Source: Thermodesulfobacteriota bacterium
GTDB taxonomy: Bacteria; Desulfobacterota; WTBG01; CAIYCZ01; CAIRTM01
Length of the DNA stretch: 44,970 nt
Direction: 5' to 3'
Assembly: GCA_028282925.1 (NCBI GenBank)
Contig: JANQGV010000212.1
Coordinates: forward strand, 1-44,970
Each line of letters begins with the position of its first letter. Positions within the stretch are counted from its first letter, which is position 1. Of this stretch, positions 25,874-35,385 are shown piece after piece. The translations under genes were made by a program, and so were the position numbers. The notes beneath the pieces are model-generated. The model was not told where the DNA came from and searched no databases. It was given only the letters and a program-made list of their open reading frames with translations.

Positions 25874-27814
25874 TTATCGGGCGTTACGCACCAGGGTATC
25901 GATCAGCGGCATAATCGACGTCAGCGTAGTTGTTGCTGCCGTTCTGCAGGCCGGATACGCCCTGCAGGCCTTTTCCACCAGCGGGGCCAGGTCGTAATAC
26001 GTCTCAATAAACACGTTGCCCAGGGCTGTTTTTGCCAGTACCCGGTCGCGGAACTGCCGCAATGTTGCAACTGCAGGAGCGTCTGTGCCCAGGGCCGCGG
26101 CAGTGGGGCACAGGGTTGTGCCGGGTGCGCCGGTTCGCGTAAGATTGTACCTGAACATGGGCCAGGATTCTTTTTCATCATCCGGGGCCTTGAGACAGTA
26201 AAAGGTATTGTCGTAGCTGCCGACGTACAGCCGCCCGTCTACCAGGGACGGTGACGATACAACGATGTCACCGGTTTTAAAATTCCAGAGTTTCCTGCCG
26301 GTGCGGGCCTCAAGGCAGTAGAGGTTTTTATCGCTACTGCCCACATACACGTAGTCGTCGGTAACAGTGGGTGAGCTTTGAATGATGCCGCTTGCGGTGA
26401 ATTGCCACGCCAGGCTTCCGTCTTCAACATTCACACAGTACAGGCTTTTGTCAAGACTGCCGAAATAGACAAAATCTTCGTAGACAGCAGGAGAGTTGAA
26501 ACAAATGTCCCCTGTTTCATAACTCCAGATTTTTTTTCCGGTTTCTGTATCCACGCAGTAGAAGGAGTGGTCTTTGCTGCCGAAGAATACTCGTCCGTCT
26601 GCCACAGCAGGGGAGGGTGGAATGTCGCCGCCGGTTTCATAGGACCACAGCAGGCTGCCGGTTTTGGCATCCAGGCAGTACAGAAAATAGTCAACCCCGC
26701 CGATATACACTTTGCCGTCCACAACCGCCGGCGTTGAAAAGACATCCTGGGTGGTTGTGTAGTCCCACACCTTGGTGCCGGTTGCGGCATCAAGGCAGTA
26801 TATTTTATCGTCATAACCACCGATATACAGGTACCCGCCCCACAGGGACGGTGACGACTGGACCGCCTCTTCGGTTTCATACTCCCACACCTTGGTACCG
26901 GTTGCGGCATCGAGACAGTAGACCTTGAAATCGTTACTGCCGATGTATACGTATCCGCCGGATACCGCCGGAGACGATAAGACAACATTGCCGGTTTCAA
27001 ACTCCCATATTGTAGTGCCGGTTTCGGCGTCCAGGCAATATACCTTTTTGTCGCCGCTGCCGAAGTATACATTGTTGCCGGAGATCGCCGGTGAGGATGA
27101 GACGAGGTTGCCGGTTTCGAATTCCCAGATAATGCGCTCGGGGTCACCTGCTCCCCGGACCTCAAAGCTGCACAGGATTTCTTCGGTTCCGGTTGTGACC
27201 GAGACGGCGCAACTGGCATCGTCGGCATCGTCGGCAATATCGATCATTGCAGCGATTTCATTAGCACTGACAACTGAATAGCTGATCAGTTCTACCTCGG
27301 TGCAATCGATGGTAACAGTCGTAGTGGCATTGTCGAAAGAGGTTTCGGTGCCGTTGATGGTAAGGGCTATGCCGGTTTCTCCGGCCGAGGCAAACGAAGG
27401 CTCAAGACCGCCGCAACGTGGACCGCTCAGGCGCTTTACGCCGCTTGCAAGATCATAGTCGGTAAAAACGGTGCCGCTTTCAAAGGCATCACCGGCGGCG
27501 TTTATGAGCAGTTCGTGGGAGTCCTGCTCTTCGCCGAGTTGTTTGGATTCGGTATAGACAAAGTTGGGATAAAAAGATACCTGGATAATTTGAAATGGTG
27601 TTGATGTGCCCCCTTCCGACGGGGTGCTGGTACCCACGGCCTGACAGGGGATGTTTGATGACGTGCCGGTAATGATTTCATCGACGACCCATACGCAGGT
27701 GGAGCCGTCTTCCTTGGTAACGTCCCAGGTGCCGAGCCAGACGTCGCAATCCGTTGCGGCAAAGGATGGACCGGACAGGCAGAGAAACAGTACAAAAAGA
27801 ACAAGTTTTTTCAT
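25874..27814 (-). CDS. Secreted eight-bladed PQQ-type beta-propeller with CFI-box-like C-terminus
   Basis: 646 residues with a signal peptide (MKKLVLFVLFLCLSGPSFA). Residues about 235-560 hold eight regular blades of the form VYxGSxDxxxYCLDAxTGxxxW, ending WPMFRYNLTRTG, the typical close of this PQQ-binding-like group. Each blade carries an unusual conserved Tyr-Cys. Residues about 570-646 begin LCPTAAALG and run LRQFRDRVLAKTALGNVF, IETYYDLAPLVEKA: a CFI-box-type C-terminal domain in which the usual CFIATAA is CPTAA. The same variant ends the protein at the left edge of the window. GGGAGG precedes the ATG. Role unknown; blades may bind a ligand or partner, and the C-terminus may direct sorting or anchoring. 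Confidence 0.9.
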   Translation of the reverse strand: MKKLVLFVLFLCLSGPSFAATDCDVWLGTWDVTKEDGSTCVWVVDEIITGTSSNIPCQAVGTSTPSEGGTSTPFQIIQVSFYPNFVYTESKQLGEEQDSHELLINAAGDAFESGTVFTDYDLASGVKRLSGPRCGGLEPSFASAGETGIALTINGTETSFDNATTTVTIDCTEVELISYSVVSANEIAAMIDIADDADDASCAVSVTTGTEEILCSFEVRGAGDPERIIWEFETGNLVSSSPAISGNNVYFGSGDKKVYCLDAETGTTIWEFETGNVVLSSPAVSGGYVYIGSNDFKVYCLDAATGTKVWEYETEEAVQSSPSLWGGYLYIGGYDDKIYCLDAATGTKVWDYTTTQDVFSTPAVVDGKVYIGGVDYFLYCLDAKTGSLLWSYETGGDIPPSPAVADGRVFFGSKDHSFYCVDTETGKKIWSYETGDICFNSPAVYEDFVYFGSLDKSLYCVNVEDGSLAWQFTASGIIQSSPTVTDDYVYVGSSDKNLYCLEARTGRKLWNFKTGDIVVSSPSLVDGRLYVGSYDNTFYCLKAPDDEKESWPMFRYNLTRTGAPGTTLCPTAAALGTDAPAVATLRQFRDRVLAKTALGNVFIETYYDLAPLVEKACRAYPACRTAATTTLTSIMPLIDTLVRNAR

Positions 27815-28119
27815 GGCATAACCTCCCTTTTTTAAAACATGTTTTTTGATTGGTGAACGAAACGGAGTTGTTTCGTCCCGGCAGCATCACCCCTCCAAAA
27901 GTGTTTAGCTGCACCAACATGTCCTGCGGATTTCTCCGGTTTTCCTCCGGTTGCCGTCGACTCGTTGCTATTGCATGGTTTTGCCTCCTTTCATGCGGCC
28001 GGTTGTGTATGTAATGGAGCCCGAATCATCCGGGCTCCCGAGGGTTTATCATATGGTTTAGATGGTAGTGCATATGCAAGCACCGGAAATCCCGACGTCA
28101 GAGGCCGGAAGTCGCCGTA
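27815..28119. other. 305-bp intergenic region upstream of the PQQ propeller gene
   Basis: No gene. It contains the 12-bp palindrome AAAACATGTTTT (27835-27846), the hairpin CGAAAC-GGAGTT-GTTTCG, and a ribosome-site-like AAAGGAGG on the minus strand that leads only into a two-codon ORF. A structured leader for the propeller mRNA is possible, but I match it to no known riboswitch. Confidence 0.35.
28016..28038 (-). terminator. Hairpin after the bilin-reductase-like gene
   Basis: GGAGCCCG and CGGGCTCC form a perfect 8-bp stem with a 7-nt loop, about 80 nt past the minus-strand stop. No strong T-run. Confidence 0.5.
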
Positions 28120-29016
28120 TTATTCTTCTTTTTCAGGTAGTTCAAAGTCGACATTCCAGAAGCCGTCACGCCAGTATTTCTTAAATGAATCCTTGAATAT
28201 TTTTTTACCCATGTTTACTGCAAAATCGTTCTGGTAAATGCCCAGGATAAGCTCTTTTGATTTTTCCTTGTGTCGTGCTGCATAGGTCGGATCGACTTCT
28301 GCGCTGTGGGCCTTTTTCATATACACGGGCAGTATCATCCTGATGGCCTCCGCCACGGTATGGTAGTATGCTTCGCGCTCGGCGTCGTTTTCGGCTTTTG
28401 GCTCAGTCAGCTCAAAGCGGTACGGGCTTTTGAACGGATCGAGATATTTGGTGATTTCGCCCCGGCCTTCGACACGCTGGTATTTTTCAACCATGGCAAG
28501 GGCCTTTTTGATGGTATCAATATCGCTGCCGAAAAAGGTCTCATACGGGATGTTTTCTTTGTCGACATTGAAAAAATCCATGATGCACAGGCCGGAGGTT
28601 CCCGGTGCGGGCTTCATGAAGTCGATATGCAGAATAGGGGCTTTCACACCGTACCGGGGTCTGATGTTCAGGGTGAAATCGCGATAATAGTCCGATCCGG
28701 CCGGAATTTCAAACTGGCTGATTGTTGCGGTGGCGAGGGTGTCGTTGCTGTAGGCCTTGAGGGGTATTCCGAGCAGATTGCAGCCGAAAAGTTTGTTGAA
28801 CGGAAACGCCAGATCCAGGCTGAATGTGGCGAACTCTTTGGTGATGGGACGCTCGGCTGCATTGTGTTCCTGCAAAAGGCCGAGCATCTGGCTGCGCAGC
28901 TTGTCGAACTCACCATAGTCGCTGAGTTTTTCCGGCTCAAAGGTCATGATAAAAACAACCGCTATTACTATGAGGGCGATAATGCCGATGCCGATGATCT
29001 TCAATACTGTTTTCAT
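28120..29016 (-). CDS. Membrane-anchored protein resembling ferredoxin-dependent bilin reductases
   Basis: 298 residues. Residues about 4-27 are one hydrophobic helix (IIGIGIIALIVIAVVFIM). The rest is soluble and I see a possible resemblance to the PcyA/HY2 bilin reductase family: RPRYGVKAPILHIDFM followed by GLCIMDFF, where the family has a P..LGID...VLDFQPL pattern with a catalytic Asp. Then KYLDPFKSPYRFEL, and a C-terminal YQNDFAVNMGKKIF ... DGFW that recalls the family's final helices. This is from memory of family patterns, not an alignment, so treat it as a hypothesis; otherwise it is a hypothetical membrane protein. No phytochrome or heme oxygenase is in the window. The ATG at 29016 is assumed. 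Confidence 0.6.
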   Translation of the reverse strand: MKTVLKIIGIGIIALIVIAVVFIMTFEPEKLSDYGEFDKLRSQMLGLLQEHNAAERPITKEFATFSLDLAFPFNKLFGCNLLGIPLKAYSNDTLATATISQFEIPAGSDYYRDFTLNIRPRYGVKAPILHIDFMKPAPGTSGLCIMDFFNVDKENIPYETFFGSDIDTIKKALAMVEKYQRVEGRGEITKYLDPFKSPYRFELTEPKAENDAEREAYYHTVAEAIRMILPVYMKKAHSAEVDPTYAARHKEKSKELILGIYQNDFAVNMGKKIFKDSFKKYWRDGFWNVDFELPEKEE

Positions 29017-29049
29017 GATTTCTCTCCACTCTGTTAATTAATAATGCTT

Positions 29050-29790
29050 TCATATACTGTTTTCTGCTGTCGCTGCTTTATGCTCCAGGATGTCTTCAAT
29101 ATGGACTGCGATATCATCGATTGCCCCGGTAACCGGCTTGTAAAACCGGTGGTCGAAGACGTCTTCCTGCATAGTGTAGCAGGGCTCGAGGTTGCACAAA
29201 ATTTTAGTACATTGCCGGCCGGAAACCAGTTCTGCAACCGGTACAACCGTGCCGGACGTACCCAGGGCAACCAGGCAGTCGTCGGGTTGCAGACCGTCGA
29301 CCAATGCGTACATGTCACGGTACCGCGGAGCAACTTCGTTAAAGAGAACGACATTGGGTTTGATGTCGTCCGCTTCGCAACCGGGGCAGGTGCTGTAGAG
29401 CGCGCAGGGCTCATACCCGATATCCCACACATGGCCGCATGCCAGGCACTGCATTTCCGTGAGAAAACCGTGCACGTGCAACACATTGCTGCATCCGGCA
29501 CGCTCAAGCAGGTCGTCCACATTCTGGGTTACAAGCAGCACCCGCTCGGGTCCGTATTCTTCCTGCAGAAGTGCGAGCCGTTTGTGAGCATGGTTCGGCT
29601 CGATTGTTTTTATCAACCTCCTGAATTCGTTGAAAAACCGGAACACCGCCGGCTTGTTTTGATAGAACGTGCAGAAATTGGCCACCTCGTCGATATCGTA
29701 TTTCTCCCAGAGCCCGCCCTTGTCTCTAAAGGTAGGTATGCCGCTTTCGGCACTCAATCCAGCGCCGCTTACAATTACTGTTTTACCCAT
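29050..29790 (-). CDS. Sir2-family NAD-dependent protein deacylase
   Basis: Removes acyl groups from lysines using NAD+. 246 residues from ATG 29790 (MGKTVIVSGAG). The track ORF extends 43 codons further upstream, but sirtuins start about here; the ribosome site is weak, so the start is uncertain. Motifs: GAGLSAESGIPTFRD (NAD site), TQNVDDLLERAG, catalytic His in VLHVHG, zinc cysteines CLAC and CPGC, PNVVLFNE and LGTSGTVVP. A bacterial class III/CobB-like enzyme is likely, but the small-domain residues that decide desuccinylase versus deacetylase activity were not assessed. It is 33 bp upstream of the bilin-reductase-like gene on the same strand. Confidence 0.93.
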   Translation of the reverse strand: MGKTVIVSGAGLSAESGIPTFRDKGGLWEKYDIDEVANFCTFYQNKPAVFRFFNEFRRLIKTIEPNHAHKRLALLQEEYGPERVLLVTQNVDDLLERAGCSNVLHVHGFLTEMQCLACGHVWDIGYEPCALYSTCPGCEADDIKPNVVLFNEVAPRYRDMYALVDGLQPDDCLVALGTSGTVVPVAELVSGRQCTKILCNLEPCYTMQEDVFDHRFYKPVTGAIDDIAVHIEDILEHKAATAENSI

Positions 29791-29954
29791 GATAACAAGG
29801 AGGTTTTTGTTGTGCGTAAGTGATAACAATAGATCAAAATGGGGGTTTTGGTCAATGAAATTTATGGTTTTGACAAATTCGCCTAAAAAAACTATACAGA
29901 TAGAAACGTTTTGAGGCATAGAAGATCCTATACATTCGATAAAAGGCGATTATC

Positions 29955-30347
29955 ATGAAAAAAATCAAGTGTTTTAACTGCGAAAAAGAGATGGATGTGG
30001 TCGGGGTGAGTCTGGAAGACCTGTTCAAGGCCGGTCTCACCATGTTTTGCAGCCAGGAATGTGCCGGGGCTTTTCCGCATTATGGCACCGATGCATTCAG
30101 TGAGCGCCTTGAGGTGTGTAAAAGAAAATTTCTCGCGTATATGTTTGCAGAGCCGCTATGTGGGAAATTGTGCCGGATGGAGGGCGCACCGGACGGCGCC
30201 GATGGGCCGCTGCTGTATTTCAAAGCGGTGGATGTGCGGGCGGCCGCGCAGTGGCTTAAAGAAAAGATCGCCCAGTCAGATCCTGTCGACGAGGGTCTCC
30301 TGTCGGCAATCGATGAAGCCTTCAAGGACGTCAACAACGAGGAATGA
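29955..30347 (+). CDS. Small zinc-ribbon protein, hypothetical
   Basis: 130 residues. The N-terminus has two cysteine pairs, CFNCEKEM and FCSQEC (residues about 6-9 and 32-36), forming a likely zinc ribbon. Two more cysteines follow in LCGKLC. The acidic helical C-terminus includes VDVRAAAQWLKEKIAQ. The start is supported by AAAGGCG 8 bases upstream. No named family recognised; function unknown. It converges on the small ORF at 30390-30590. Confidence 0.7.
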   Translation: MKKIKCFNCEKEMDVVGVSLEDLFKAGLTMFCSQECAGAFPHYGTDAFSERLEVCKRKFLAYMFAEPLCGKLCRMEGAPDGADGPLLYFKAVDVRAAAQWLKEKIAQSDPVDEGLLSAIDEAFKDVNNEE

Positions 30348-30389
30348 ATACATTGTTTTTAACGGCCATGCCGTTCAATCAGGTTGCTT

Positions 30390-30590
30390 CTAGTCCTTTA
30401 CCCTGTCATCGCCGGGATGCCGCTCTTCGAACCAGTCCGGAATTGTGTTTTTATAATAGTAGAGCGGCACAATCAAAGAACCACAGTCTTCACAGCGCCA
30501 GCTAAGCTCTTCGCCCCTTTCCCTGGAATATGGTTTTAAGCAGTTTTGATTATTGCTGCACAGGAAGATGCTGCTTACCATGTTGTCCAT
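30390..30590 (-). CDS. Small Cys-containing protein, hypothetical
   Basis: 66 residues with CSNNQNC and CEDCG spaced as a zinc ribbon, then a Tyr-rich, charged tail. AAAGGG lies 6-7 bases before the ATG at 30590. Short, so real but uncertain. The next 250 bp toward the aldolase gene hold no supportable gene apart from the aldolase terminator. Confidence 0.5.
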   Translation of the reverse strand: MDNMVSSIFLCSNNQNCLKPYSRERGEELSWRCEDCGSLIVPLYYYKNTIPDWFEERHPGDDRVKD

Positions 30591-30837
30591 AGAGACCCTT
30601 TCGACATGTTAACCCCTCTAATGTACTATAGTAGAGCATTTGTTTCGGAATGACTATCGCTCCGGTAGGTTATTTGTGAAAATATATTTGGGTAAGACGT
30701 TAGTATTAGAAGTGCGGGCCGGCGTGGTTTTTTCAATAAAAAACAAAGGGTTTCAGATGTGCGTAGAACTCGTGTGAAAAGAGTCGAGGATTTTTTTTGA
30801 GAGATGTATTTTTTGAAGTGCGGCCCGTAAGGCAAAA

Positions 30838-30869
30838 GGCCGGACTGTTGCCGATGCAACGGCCCGGCC
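30838..30869 (-). terminator. Rho-independent terminator of the aldolase gene
   Basis: Read on the minus strand, GGCCGGGCCGTTGC and GCAACAGTCCGGCC pair around ATCG and are followed by TTTT, 26 nt past the aldolase stop. Confidence 0.75.
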
Positions 30870-30894
30870 CACGATGTTTTAAGATGATACTTTT

Positions 30895-31866
30895 TTATGC
30901 AATATCGGTATCGTCAAGACGGGTGGATTCTACAAAAAAATCGTAGGCATTGTCTTGATTTTTCTTGTCGGCCCGGAACTTCATTGCTGCACGGGGGTGC
31001 TGGTTCATGCAACCGCTGATACCGTAGATGTCGTTGAAGCCCCACTCGATTTCCTGCCGCAGGGGTACAAAATCTTCCTGGATGGTTTTGTAGATCGGAC
31101 GCACATCGAACTTCGGGTTTTTCAGAAACATCAGCAGCAATTCAAGATTGCAGTTGCCGGCGCCCCGGCCGATGCCGTTGATGGTGGCGTCCAGCATGTT
31201 GACGCCTTCAATGATCGCCTGCTGTGTGTTGGCAAAACCCAGTTGCTGGTTGTTGTGCGCGTGAAACCCCAGCTCTTTGTCCGGGGCATATTTTTTATAC
31301 AGGTTGAGGTAGTGGCTTACCTGTTCCGAGTAGAAGGCACCATAGCTGTCGACGAGATACAGGTAGTCGACCTCTTTGCAGTCGTTTACCTGTGCCAGTG
31401 CTTCAAGCAGGTCGTTTTCAATGGCGGCTGAAGCGGCCATGATGTTGATGGTGGTAAGGTAGCCCAGGTCTTTACAGCGTATGGCTAGGTCGAGGCCTTT
31501 GTCGATGTCGGGCACGTAGCAGGCGGTGCGGATCATGTCAAAGGGGGTGTTGTCCCGGGGTTTCAGAGCTGAAATATCAACCCGGCCCACATCATACATT
31601 ACGGCAACCAGGGGTGGATTTTCACACTCATACGAATCGATAACCCGCTGAACATCGTCGTCGTCGCAGAAGTTCCACTTGCCGTAATCCTTGCGGTTAT
31701 AGTCGTCGCTTTCGGCCAGCTTTTTCCCGAGCTCAATAAAATCGACACCGGCCTCACAGCAGGCGCGATACACCGCTTTAACGAAATCATCGGTGAATTT
31801 ATAATTATTGATCAAACCTCCATCACGAATGGTGCAGTCAAATACTTTTATCTCCGGACGATACAT
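30895..31866 (-). CDS. DRE-TIM metallolyase (4-hydroxy-2-oxovalerate aldolase / HMG-CoA-lyase-like)
   Basis: 323 residues, a full-length TIM barrel. Metal and substrate motifs: FDCTIRDGG at the N-terminus (DRE-type), VDFIELGKK, LYLVDSYGA and FHAHNNQQLGFAN, with the His pair that binds the divalent metal. Family members cleave or condense 2-oxo acids or acyl-CoA; homologues with this pattern occur in polysaccharide and nucleotide-sugar gene clusters as well as in aromatic catabolism. No pathway partner is adjacent, so the substrate is open. A good AAGGAG site precedes the ATG. Single-gene unit with its own terminator. Confidence 0.88.
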   Translation of the reverse strand: MYRPEIKVFDCTIRDGGLINNYKFTDDFVKAVYRACCEAGVDFIELGKKLAESDDYNRKDYGKWNFCDDDDVQRVIDSYECENPPLVAVMYDVGRVDISALKPRDNTPFDMIRTACYVPDIDKGLDLAIRCKDLGYLTTINIMAASAAIENDLLEALAQVNDCKEVDYLYLVDSYGAFYSEQVSHYLNLYKKYAPDKELGFHAHNNQQLGFANTQQAIIEGVNMLDATINGIGRGAGNCNLELLLMFLKNPKFDVRPIYKTIQEDFVPLRQEIEWGFNDIYGISGCMNQHPRAAMKFRADKKNQDNAYDFFVESTRLDDTDIA

Positions 31867-32069
31867 GCGACTTTCTCCTTCTCTTACGGTTTAACACACA
31901 GATACACTGGTCATGTACATACTCAAGGTAAAAGACTTATTATTCTTTATTGTGCATTTTTGTCAATATAAAAATATTAGTTTTTGTATTAAATTGCATT
32001 GATGTTGCATGCCGCATGTGAAGTTGTTGCAGAAAAAGTATGTAACTACTGATTTTATGTTCATTTTAC

Positions 32070-32097
32070 TTGAAATAGCAAACACTTTGTATTATAT
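32070..32097 (+). promoter_or_regulatory. Possible promoter of PilZ gene 2
   Basis: TTGAAA (32070-32075), 16 bp, TTATAT (32092-32097) in a 284-bp AT-rich gap. The spacing and distance to the ATG (about 55 bp) fit, but AT-richness makes chance matches likely. Confidence 0.35.
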
Positions 32098-32150
32098 ATG
32101 CACTACACAACCTACCTGTATTTTATTACTCAACAGACAGACATAAAAAA

Positions 32151-32510
32151 ATGGCAGAATCAAACCGCAGAAAAAACAGGCGTGTCCCTGCATCGATCAG
32201 GATAATTTATGTGCACGATGGAGATTTTCTTACATCGCACAGTAAGGACCTGTCGCCGGACGGGATGTTCGTGTATACCAGAAAACCGCTTGAGGTCGGT
32301 GATACAACCGAGTTGACGTTTTCCATCGGCACCCTCGATGAGATCACGGTTTCCGCAAAAGTTGTCTGGGTCAACAGCTCCGAATCCGAAACCGAAGCCG
32401 GTATGGGGGTGGAGTTCGTCAATCCCCCACCTTTTTTTCAACAGACCATACTTGAGACGGTGAATCGGGTGGCGTTTCTCGGGTATGGGTCTAAAAAAAT
32501 AGATAATTAA
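32151..32510 (+). CDS. PilZ-domain c-di-GMP-binding protein 2
   Basis: 119 residues, one PilZ domain of the subfamily common in delta-proteobacteria. Signature: RRKNRRVPASIRI (RxxxR) and the following SKDLSPDGMFV (DxSxxG), then VVWVNSSESETEAGMGVEFV. Binding of cyclic di-GMP should change its interaction with an unknown target. It differs clearly in sequence from the protein at 12.4 kb. The ribosome site is weak. R1 copy d begins at the base after its TAA. Confidence 0.88.
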   Translation: MAESNRRKNRRVPASIRIIYVHDGDFLTSHSKDLSPDGMFVYTRKPLEVGDTTELTFSIGTLDEITVSAKVVWVNSSESETEAGMGVEFVNPPPFFQQTILETVNRVAFLGYGSKKIDN

Positions 32511-32636
32511 GAGGCTGTTGAAAAACATCCATCTGCGGCGTTGTGTGTATTGCTCCTCACTGCGGCGTACACACAAAGTACGCCTCATTCGTCACAATAG
32601 CACACGCCTTGCATCTGAATATTTTTGAACAGCCTC
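32511..32636. repeat. R1 repeat, copy d (compact, best palindrome)
   Basis: Starts at the base after the PilZ stop. Terminal stem GAGGCTGTTGAAAAA / TTTTTGAACAGCCTC; core CTGCGGCGTTGTGTG and CACACGCCTTGCATC; apex GGCGTACACACAAAGTACGCC. Because it has no insertion, it is a good reference copy. Confidence 0.92.
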
Positions 32637-32723
32637 CAATTCTGAAGGTTGTGAAGAATCCTCGCTTTATCCAACTCTAAGAATCCTCGTTCCTTACATA
32701 TATTGTAAGCAAGAAACATCGGA

Positions 32724-35306
32724 TTATTGCTTTGAGAATTCCAGCTTGTCGCCCTTGCCGGTATCAACCTGTATCGTATCGCCTTCGCTGAAGTTGCCTT
32801 CCAGTATCTGCAGGGCCAGGGGGTCCTGGATGTGGCGCTGGATGGCCCGTTTCAGGGGCCGGGCGCCGTAGACCGGATCGTAACCGTGGTTGACGATGAA
32901 TTCCAGGGCGCTGCCGGTCAGGCTCAGGGCCAGCTTGCGCTCTTCAAGGCGTTTGCGCAGCAGGGCCAACTGAATATCCACAATGCGTTTGAGGTGGTCG
33001 CGCTCGAGATTGTTGAAGGTGATGATTTCATCGACACGGTTCAGGAATTCGGGTTTGAATGCCTGCCGCATGATTCCCATGATTTTTTGTTCGCGCCCGG
33101 GGCCTTCTTCCTCCTGGATAACCTGGCTGCCGAGGTTCGAGGTCATGATGATAATGGCGTTTTTAAAATCAACGGTGCGCCCCTGTCCGTCGGTCAGGCG
33201 GCCGTCATCCATGATCTGCAGCAGGATGTTGAACACATCCGGATGCGCTTTTTCAATTTCATCAAACAGGATCACGGCATAGGGTTTGCGACGGATGGCC
33301 TCGGTTAGATAGCCGCCTTCGTCGTAGCCCACATAGCCCGGAGGCGCTCCGATCAGCCGGGCAACCGAATGCTTTTCCATGAATTCCGACATGTCGATCC
33401 TGACCATTGAGTGCTCATCGTCGAAGAGAAATTCAGCCAGGGCCCGTGCAAGTTCGGTTTTTCCCACGCCGGTTGCGCCCAGGAAGATAAACGAGCCCAG
33501 GGGCCGGTTAGGGTCCTGGAGGCCTGAGCGCGCCCGGCGCACGGCGTTTGCAACAAGGGTAATGGCCTCGTCCTGTCCCACAACCCGTTCCCGGATGCGG
33601 TCTTCCATGTGAACCAGTTTGTCCAGCTCGCCTTCCATCATGCGTGATACGGGAATGCCGGTCCATTTGGAAACGATTTCAGCAACATCTTCGGTGTCGA
33701 CCTCTTCTTTCAGCATTTTGTTTTCAGCCTGCATCTGCTCAAGGGCGGTGTTTGCTTCTTCGAGTTGCTTTTCAAGGTCGGTTATGGTGCCGTAGCGGAT
33801 TGCCGCCACTTTTTCGTAATTACCGCTGCGCTCTTCGCGCTGCTCTTCGGTGCGGGCCTGTTCAAGGCCTTCCTTGAGACCCTGGATTTTCTGAATAGTG
33901 TCCTTCTCCTGGTGCCAGATTTTTTTCTGTTCTTCAACCCGTTGCTTCAATTCCTCGATATCTTTATTCAGGCTTTCAAGGCGCTCGCCTGATGCTTTGT
34001 CATTCTCTTTTTTCAGGGCTTCGCGTTCGATTTCCATCTGCATCAGCCTGCGCTGTTCTTCGTCGATTTCAGCCGGCAGGCTGTCTATTTCCATGCGCAG
34101 GGATGAGGCGGCTTCGTCGATCAGGTCGACGGCCTTGTCGGGCAGAAAGCGGTCGGAAATATAGCGGTGCGACAGGGTGGCCGCCGACACGATTGCGGCA
34201 TCCATGATGCGCACGCCGTGGTGCACTTCATACCGCTCTTTGAGGCCGCGCAGAATCGATATGGTATCCTCCACGGTAGGTTCCTTGACCAGCACCGGTT
34301 GGAAACGGCGCTCAAGGGCGGCGTCTTTTTCAATATGTTTTCGATACTCGTTGAGGGTTGTAGCTCCGATGCAGCGGAGCTCGCCCCGGGCAAGGGCCGG
34401 TTTCAGCATGTTGGAGGCATCCACGGCCCCTTCGGCGGCCCCGGCCCCGACAACGGTATGCAGCTCGTCGATAAACATGATAATTTCACCGTCGGAATCC
34501 TGCACCTCTTTCAGCACCGCCTTGAGCCGGTCTTCGAATTCTCCACGGTATTTTGCGCCGGCCAGCAGGCTGCCGATATCAAGGGAGACCAGCCGTTTGT
34601 CCTGAAGGCCCTCGGGCACGTCACCGTCGACGATCCGGCGGGCAAGGCCTTCTACAATGGCTGTTTTGCCGACGCCCGGCTCGCCGATCAGTACCGGGTT
34701 GTTTTTTGTCCGCCGCGAAAGAACCTGGATGACCCGACGGATTTCGCCGTCGCGGCCGATAACCGGGTCGAGTTTGCCGGAACGGGCCTGCTCGGTCAGG
34801 TCGCGGGCGTACTGTTGCAGGGCCTGGTATTTTTCTTCGGGGTTCTGGTCGGTCACCCTCTGGGAGCCGCGCACATCGGTGAGCGCTTTGAAAAGGGAAT
34901 CCTTCGTGATGCCGCATGAAGCCAGAATTTTTGCCGCCTGGCTGTCTTTTGTTTCAAGCAGTGCCAGCAGTATATGCTCGATGCTGACAAAATCATCGCT
35001 GAGCTGTTGGGCCTCCTTGAACGCCGCATCCAGGATCTTTTTGGAGCGGGGAGACAGGTAGACCTGTTCGATGCCCGATCCGCTGACCTGTGGAAGTTTT
35101 TGCAGGGTATCGGTGAGTTGCTGTATGATGCTCTGGGGGTCTGTGCCCAGCTTTTTTATAATGGTCGTGCCTATGCCTTCGGACTGTTCAAGTATGGCGA
35201 GCAAAAGGTGTTCCGGCTCGATTTGCTGATGTCCAAAACGATCGGCAATCTGCTGGCAGTCGTTGAGAGCTTCCTGGGACTTGATGGTGAATTTGTCGAA
35301 TCGCAT
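32724..35306 (-). CDS. clpB: ClpB disaggregase chaperone
   Basis: 860 residues, full length. An AAA+ chaperone that, with DnaK, threads and rescues aggregated proteins in the cytosol. N-terminal Clp-N repeats (about 1-145); first ATPase with [15 protein letters not shown] and [15 protein letters not shown]; coiled-coil M domain (about 405-525, Glu/Lys-rich); second ATPase with [32 protein letters not shown] and [20 protein letters not shown]-terminal [22 protein letters not shown] precedes the ATG. A standard-looking promoter lies 50-80 bp upstream. No clear CIRCE operator or sigma32 site was seen. Confidence 0.97.
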   Translation of the reverse strand: MRFDKFTIKSQEALNDCQQIADRFGHQQIEPEHLLLAILEQSEGIGTTIIKKLGTDPQSIIQQLTDTLQKLPQVSGSGIEQVYLSPRSKKILDAAFKEAQQLSDDFVSIEHILLALLETKDSQAAKILASCGITKDSLFKALTDVRGSQRVTDQNPEEKYQALQQYARDLTEQARSGKLDPVIGRDGEIRRVIQVLSRRTKNNPVLIGEPGVGKTAIVEGLARRIVDGDVPEGLQDKRLVSLDIGSLLAGAKYRGEFEDRLKAVLKEVQDSDGEIIMFIDELHTVVGAGAAEGAVDASNMLKPALARGELRCIGATTLNEYRKHIEKDAALERRFQPVLVKEPTVEDTISILRGLKERYEVHHGVRIMDAAIVSAATLSHRYISDRFLPDKAVDLIDEAASSLRMEIDSLPAEIDEEQRRLMQMEIEREALKKENDKASGERLESLNKDIEELKQRVEEQKKIWHQEKDTIQKIQGLKEGLEQARTEEQREERSGNYEKVAAIRYGTITDLEKQLEEANTALEQMQAENKMLKEEVDTEDVAEIVSKWTGIPVSRMMEGELDKLVHMEDRIRERVVGQDEAITLVANAVRRARSGLQDPNRPLGSFIFLGATGVGKTELARALAEFLFDDEHSMVRIDMSEFMEKHSVARLIGAPPGYVGYDEGGYLTEAIRRKPYAVILFDEIEKAHPDVFNILLQIMDDGRLTDGQGRTVDFKNAIIIMTSNLGSQVIQEEEGPGREQKIMGIMRQAFKPEFLNRVDEIITFNNLERDHLKRIVDIQLALLRKRLEERKLALSLTGSALEFIVNHGYDPVYGARPLKRAIQRHIQDPLALQILEGNFSEGDTIQVDTGKGDKLEFSKQ

Positions 35307-35357
35307 AGCACAGTCTCCTGGTTGTTAAAACCCGTGTCCGGTTTTGTTTATGGTCAG

Positions 35358-35385
35358 AAAATAAGCATGCTCATTAAAATGTCAA
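35358..35385 (-). promoter_or_regulatory. clpB promoter (sigma70-like)
   Basis: On the minus strand TTGACA (35380-35385), 16 bp, TATTTT (35358-35363); leader about 45 nt. The remaining 300 bp up to the SpoIID gene (35386-35683) is AT-rich, with short inverted repeats but nothing that I can name. Confidence 0.6.

Noticed and set aside
27815-28119. Possible cyclic-di-GMP or other riboswitch upstream of the PQQ propeller gene
   Set aside because: Some inverted repeats are present, but none of the conserved blocks of known riboswitch classes could be matched by eye.
30626-30859. 77-codon minus-strand ORF between small zinc protein and aldolase
   Set aside because: It overlaps the aldolase terminator and lacks a ribosome site or plausible composition.
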